The notes below the pieces were generated by a model. It did not search any database. It had not been told where the DNA came from and saw only the letters and a list, made by a program, of their open reading frames with translations. From assembly GCA_947450365.1 (NCBI GenBank), contig CANFVE010000012.1, forward strand, positions 1 to 64,000: a stretch of 64,000 nt of DNA, in the 5' to 3' direction. This document shows positions 62,584 through 64,000 of the stretch, piece after piece. The stretch comes from Cytophagaceae bacterium. GTDB lineage: Bacteria; Bacteroidota; Bacteroidia; Cytophagales; Spirosomataceae. The position numbers were made by a program, and so were the translations under genes. Position 1 is the stretch's first letter. Each line of letters opens with the position of its first letter.

Positions 62584-64000
62584 TTGTTAAAGAAAACCAC
62601 ATATTACCTTTTTGCTACGCTTGTGGTCCTGCTCCTGGGCAGCCAGACTATGAAGGCGCAAAAGGTCGTTTCCGGAGATACGCTAAAAACGAAGGAAGAA
62701 GTGGAAACTACCGTGTTTTATTCAGCGGTGGATTCGACGGTGTTGGATGCCGACAAGCAAGTCGTTAACCTGTATGGAGGTGCTAAATTGAAATATGGCA
62801 ACATCGCCCTCGAAGCAGATTATATCCGCTTAGATTGGGCGAAAAATGAAGTTTTTGCACGAGGCACGAAAGATACTGTGACCCAAAAGTTCATCGGGCT
62901 ACCCGTATTTACTCAGGGTAGCGACAAATACGATTCGGAAGAAATACGCTATAATTTTAAGTCGAAACGGGCCGCGATTAAGGCGATTGTGACCCAACAA
63001 GGCGAAGGTTTTGTCCAAGGAAAAACTGTCAAAAAGGACGAAGAAGAGAATTTATACATTCGAAATGCCATTTATACCACCTGTAATTTAAGCCATCCCC
63101 ACTTTCACATAAAGGCGAATAAAATCAAAGTGGTTGGTAAAAAAGAAATTATTTCGGGTCCATTTCATTTTGAATTGAATGACATTCCTTTGCCCATCGG
63201 TTTGCCCTTTGGTTTTTTCCCCTATTCGCAACCCAGGGAAGCGGGTAAATCTGGTATCATTATTCCTACCTATGGCGAGGAACCCACTGGGCGTGGATTT
63301 TACTTGCGAGAAGGGGGCTATTATTGGGCCGCCAGTGAAAACATTGGTATACGTTTTACAGGACAAATTTACTCGAAAGGGGGTTGGGGATTGGGTGCGA
63401 ATTCACAATACAATAAGCGCTATCGATTTACGGGAAGTTTCAATTTAGCCTTGAATCGGAATTCAAATGGAGATGAGTTTTCGCCGACAAAACGAACGGA
63501 TTTTGCCTTGCAATGGTCCCATAGCCCGCAAAGTCGGGGTAATTCCAGTTTTTCCGCCTCAGTAAACATCGCGTCGAATTCGTATAATCAGTTTAATAAC
63601 TACAATTCCCAACAATACCTGTCCAATACCATCGGTTCCTCTGTCCAATACACCAAAAATTTCGGCCAAACGGTGCGGACGGGAATTAGCTTACGGATTA
63701 ATCAAAATACAACGACGCGAGTGTTCGATGCAGGAACGGAATTTAATTTTGGTTTGAATCAGTTTCAACCTTTCAAACGGAAGAATTCCATCGGAGATCG
63801 ATTTTTAGATCAGTTTCGCTTAGGTTTAGATTTTTCAGGAAGCGTTAGCATGACGAATCAGGTTTCAGATCCCTACACGCGCTACGAATTCGATGTATAT
63901 CCACGTTCATCGAATAGCATCCGTGGGATTATCCAAAAACCATTCATTCCGAAAAATGCGGATGATTTGCCGCCCGGCGTAATTCCAGTGGATGCAAGTA
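62584..64000 (+). CDS. lptD: LptD/OstA-like outer-membrane LPS assembly protein (5' part)
   Basis: The frame opens at TTG 62584 and runs off the window end, giving about 472 residues. It begins with a signal peptide (LKKTTYYLFATLVVLLLGS ... KAQ). An OstA/LptA-like domain follows (about 45-190), with VVNLYGGAKLKYGNIALEAD and FVQGKTVKKDEEE. The remainder is Tyr/Asn/Ser-rich beta-barrel-like sequence, as in LptD. LptD inserts LPS into the outer leaflet with LptE. The TTG start is inferred, since no ATG precedes the signal segment. Confidence 0.8.
   Translation, partial: MLKKTTYYLFATLVVLLLGSQTMKAQKVVSGDTLKTKEEVETTVFYSAVDSTVLDADKQVVNLYGGAKLKYGNIALEADYIRLDWAKNEVFARGTKDTVTQKFIGLPVFTQGSDKYDSEEIRYNFKSKRAAIKAIVTQQGEGFVQGKTVKKDEEENLYIRNAIYTTCNLSHPHFHIKANKIKVVGKKEIISGPFHFELNDIPLPIGLPFGFFPYSQPREAGKSGIIIPTYGEEPTGRGFYLREGGYYWAASENIGIRFTGQIYSKGGWGLGANSQYNKRYRFTGSFNLALNRNSNGDEFSPTKRTDFALQWSHSPQSRGNSSFSASVNIASNSYNQFNNYNSQQYLSNTIGSSVQYTKNFGQTVRTGISLRINQNTTTRVFDAGTEFNFGLNQFQPFKRKNSIGDRFLDQFRLGLDFSGSVSMTNQVSDPYTRYEFDVYPRSSNSIRGIIQKPFIPKNADDLPPGVIPVDAS

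Noticed and set aside
1-64000. tRNA, rRNA, riboswitch, IS element or prophage
   Set aside because: No cloverleaf, rRNA-like sequence, transposase, integrase or structural phage gene was seen by eye; a covariance-model search would settle small RNAs.

Overview
This window is chromosomal housekeeping DNA from a Bacteroidota bacterium, most likely a Cytophagales-type gliding or T9SS-bearing organism (genus not determinable here). The support is: PorU and PorV of the type IX secretion system (T9SS), a PorE-like OmpA lipoprotein, the gliding lipoprotein GldH, a subtilisin with a T9SS sorting domain, a RicT/PSP1 protein in front of gldH, and many promoters with the Bacteroidota -7 motif TAnnTTTG. 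I see no rRNA, tRNA, CRISPR array, insertion sequence, prophage or defence island. Genes are densely packed; the largest gap is about 280 bases (22572-22850, between mreB and an AraC-type regulator) and holds divergent promoters and short repeats.

Layout. 1-7 kb: end of an Ala-rich lipoprotein, a SprT-like protein, porU, porV, and an M16-type protein without its zinc motif. 6.7-8.8 kb (minus): acetyltransferase-like protein and PfkB sugar kinase. 8.9-16 kb (plus): cysS, two tandem rhomboid proteases, dxs, typA. 16-22.6 kb (minus): a run reading ECF sigma factor, small anti-sigma-like protein, gmk, nadD, comEC, preceded by mreBCD. 22.8-25.6 kb: AraC-type regulator (plus) facing an RsuA/RluB-type pseudouridine synthase (minus) whose disordered N-terminus contains six copies of an 81-bp repeat. 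25.7-33.7 kb (plus): PorE-like protein, dihydroorotase, rnhB, secreted subtilisin. 33.7-36.4 kb (minus): GDP-fucose synthase, methyltransferase, YhdH-type oxidoreductase. 36.5-42.4 kb: MORN-like secreted protein, aspS (minus), CrtD/CrtI-like desaturase, DUF4293 membrane protein, kdsD (minus). 42.4-54.8 kb (plus): recQ, purD, ricT, gldH, an Lrp-type regulator, an RND efflux pair with a glycosyltransferase between its two genes, ribD. 54.8-56.9 kb: mntH (minus) and mntR (plus) diverging from a control region with a clear palindrome. 56.9-62.5 kb (minus): SNF2 helicase, prmA, an MCE/MlaD protein, an N-acetylmuramoyl-L-alanine amidase. 62.6 kb to the end (plus): start of an LptD/OstA-like outer-membrane protein.

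Themes. The cell-envelope genes fit together: secretion and attachment of surface proteins (PorU, PorV, PorE-like, subtilisin cargo), gliding (GldH), cell shape (MreBCD), LPS and nucleotide-sugar supply (KdsD, GDP-fucose synthase, LptD-like, GT9), phospholipid or hydrophobe traffic (MlaD-like) and peptidoglycan cleavage. Several starts are TTG (gmk, comEC, the subtilisin, lptD, and by promoter position kdsD and the GDP-fucose synthase). No wholly new multi-gene system stands out; the best leads are the mntH/mntR operator, the repeat-bearing 5' region of the AraC-type gene, the 81-bp repeat array, the zinc-less M16 protein, and the glycosyltransferase inside the RND operon.
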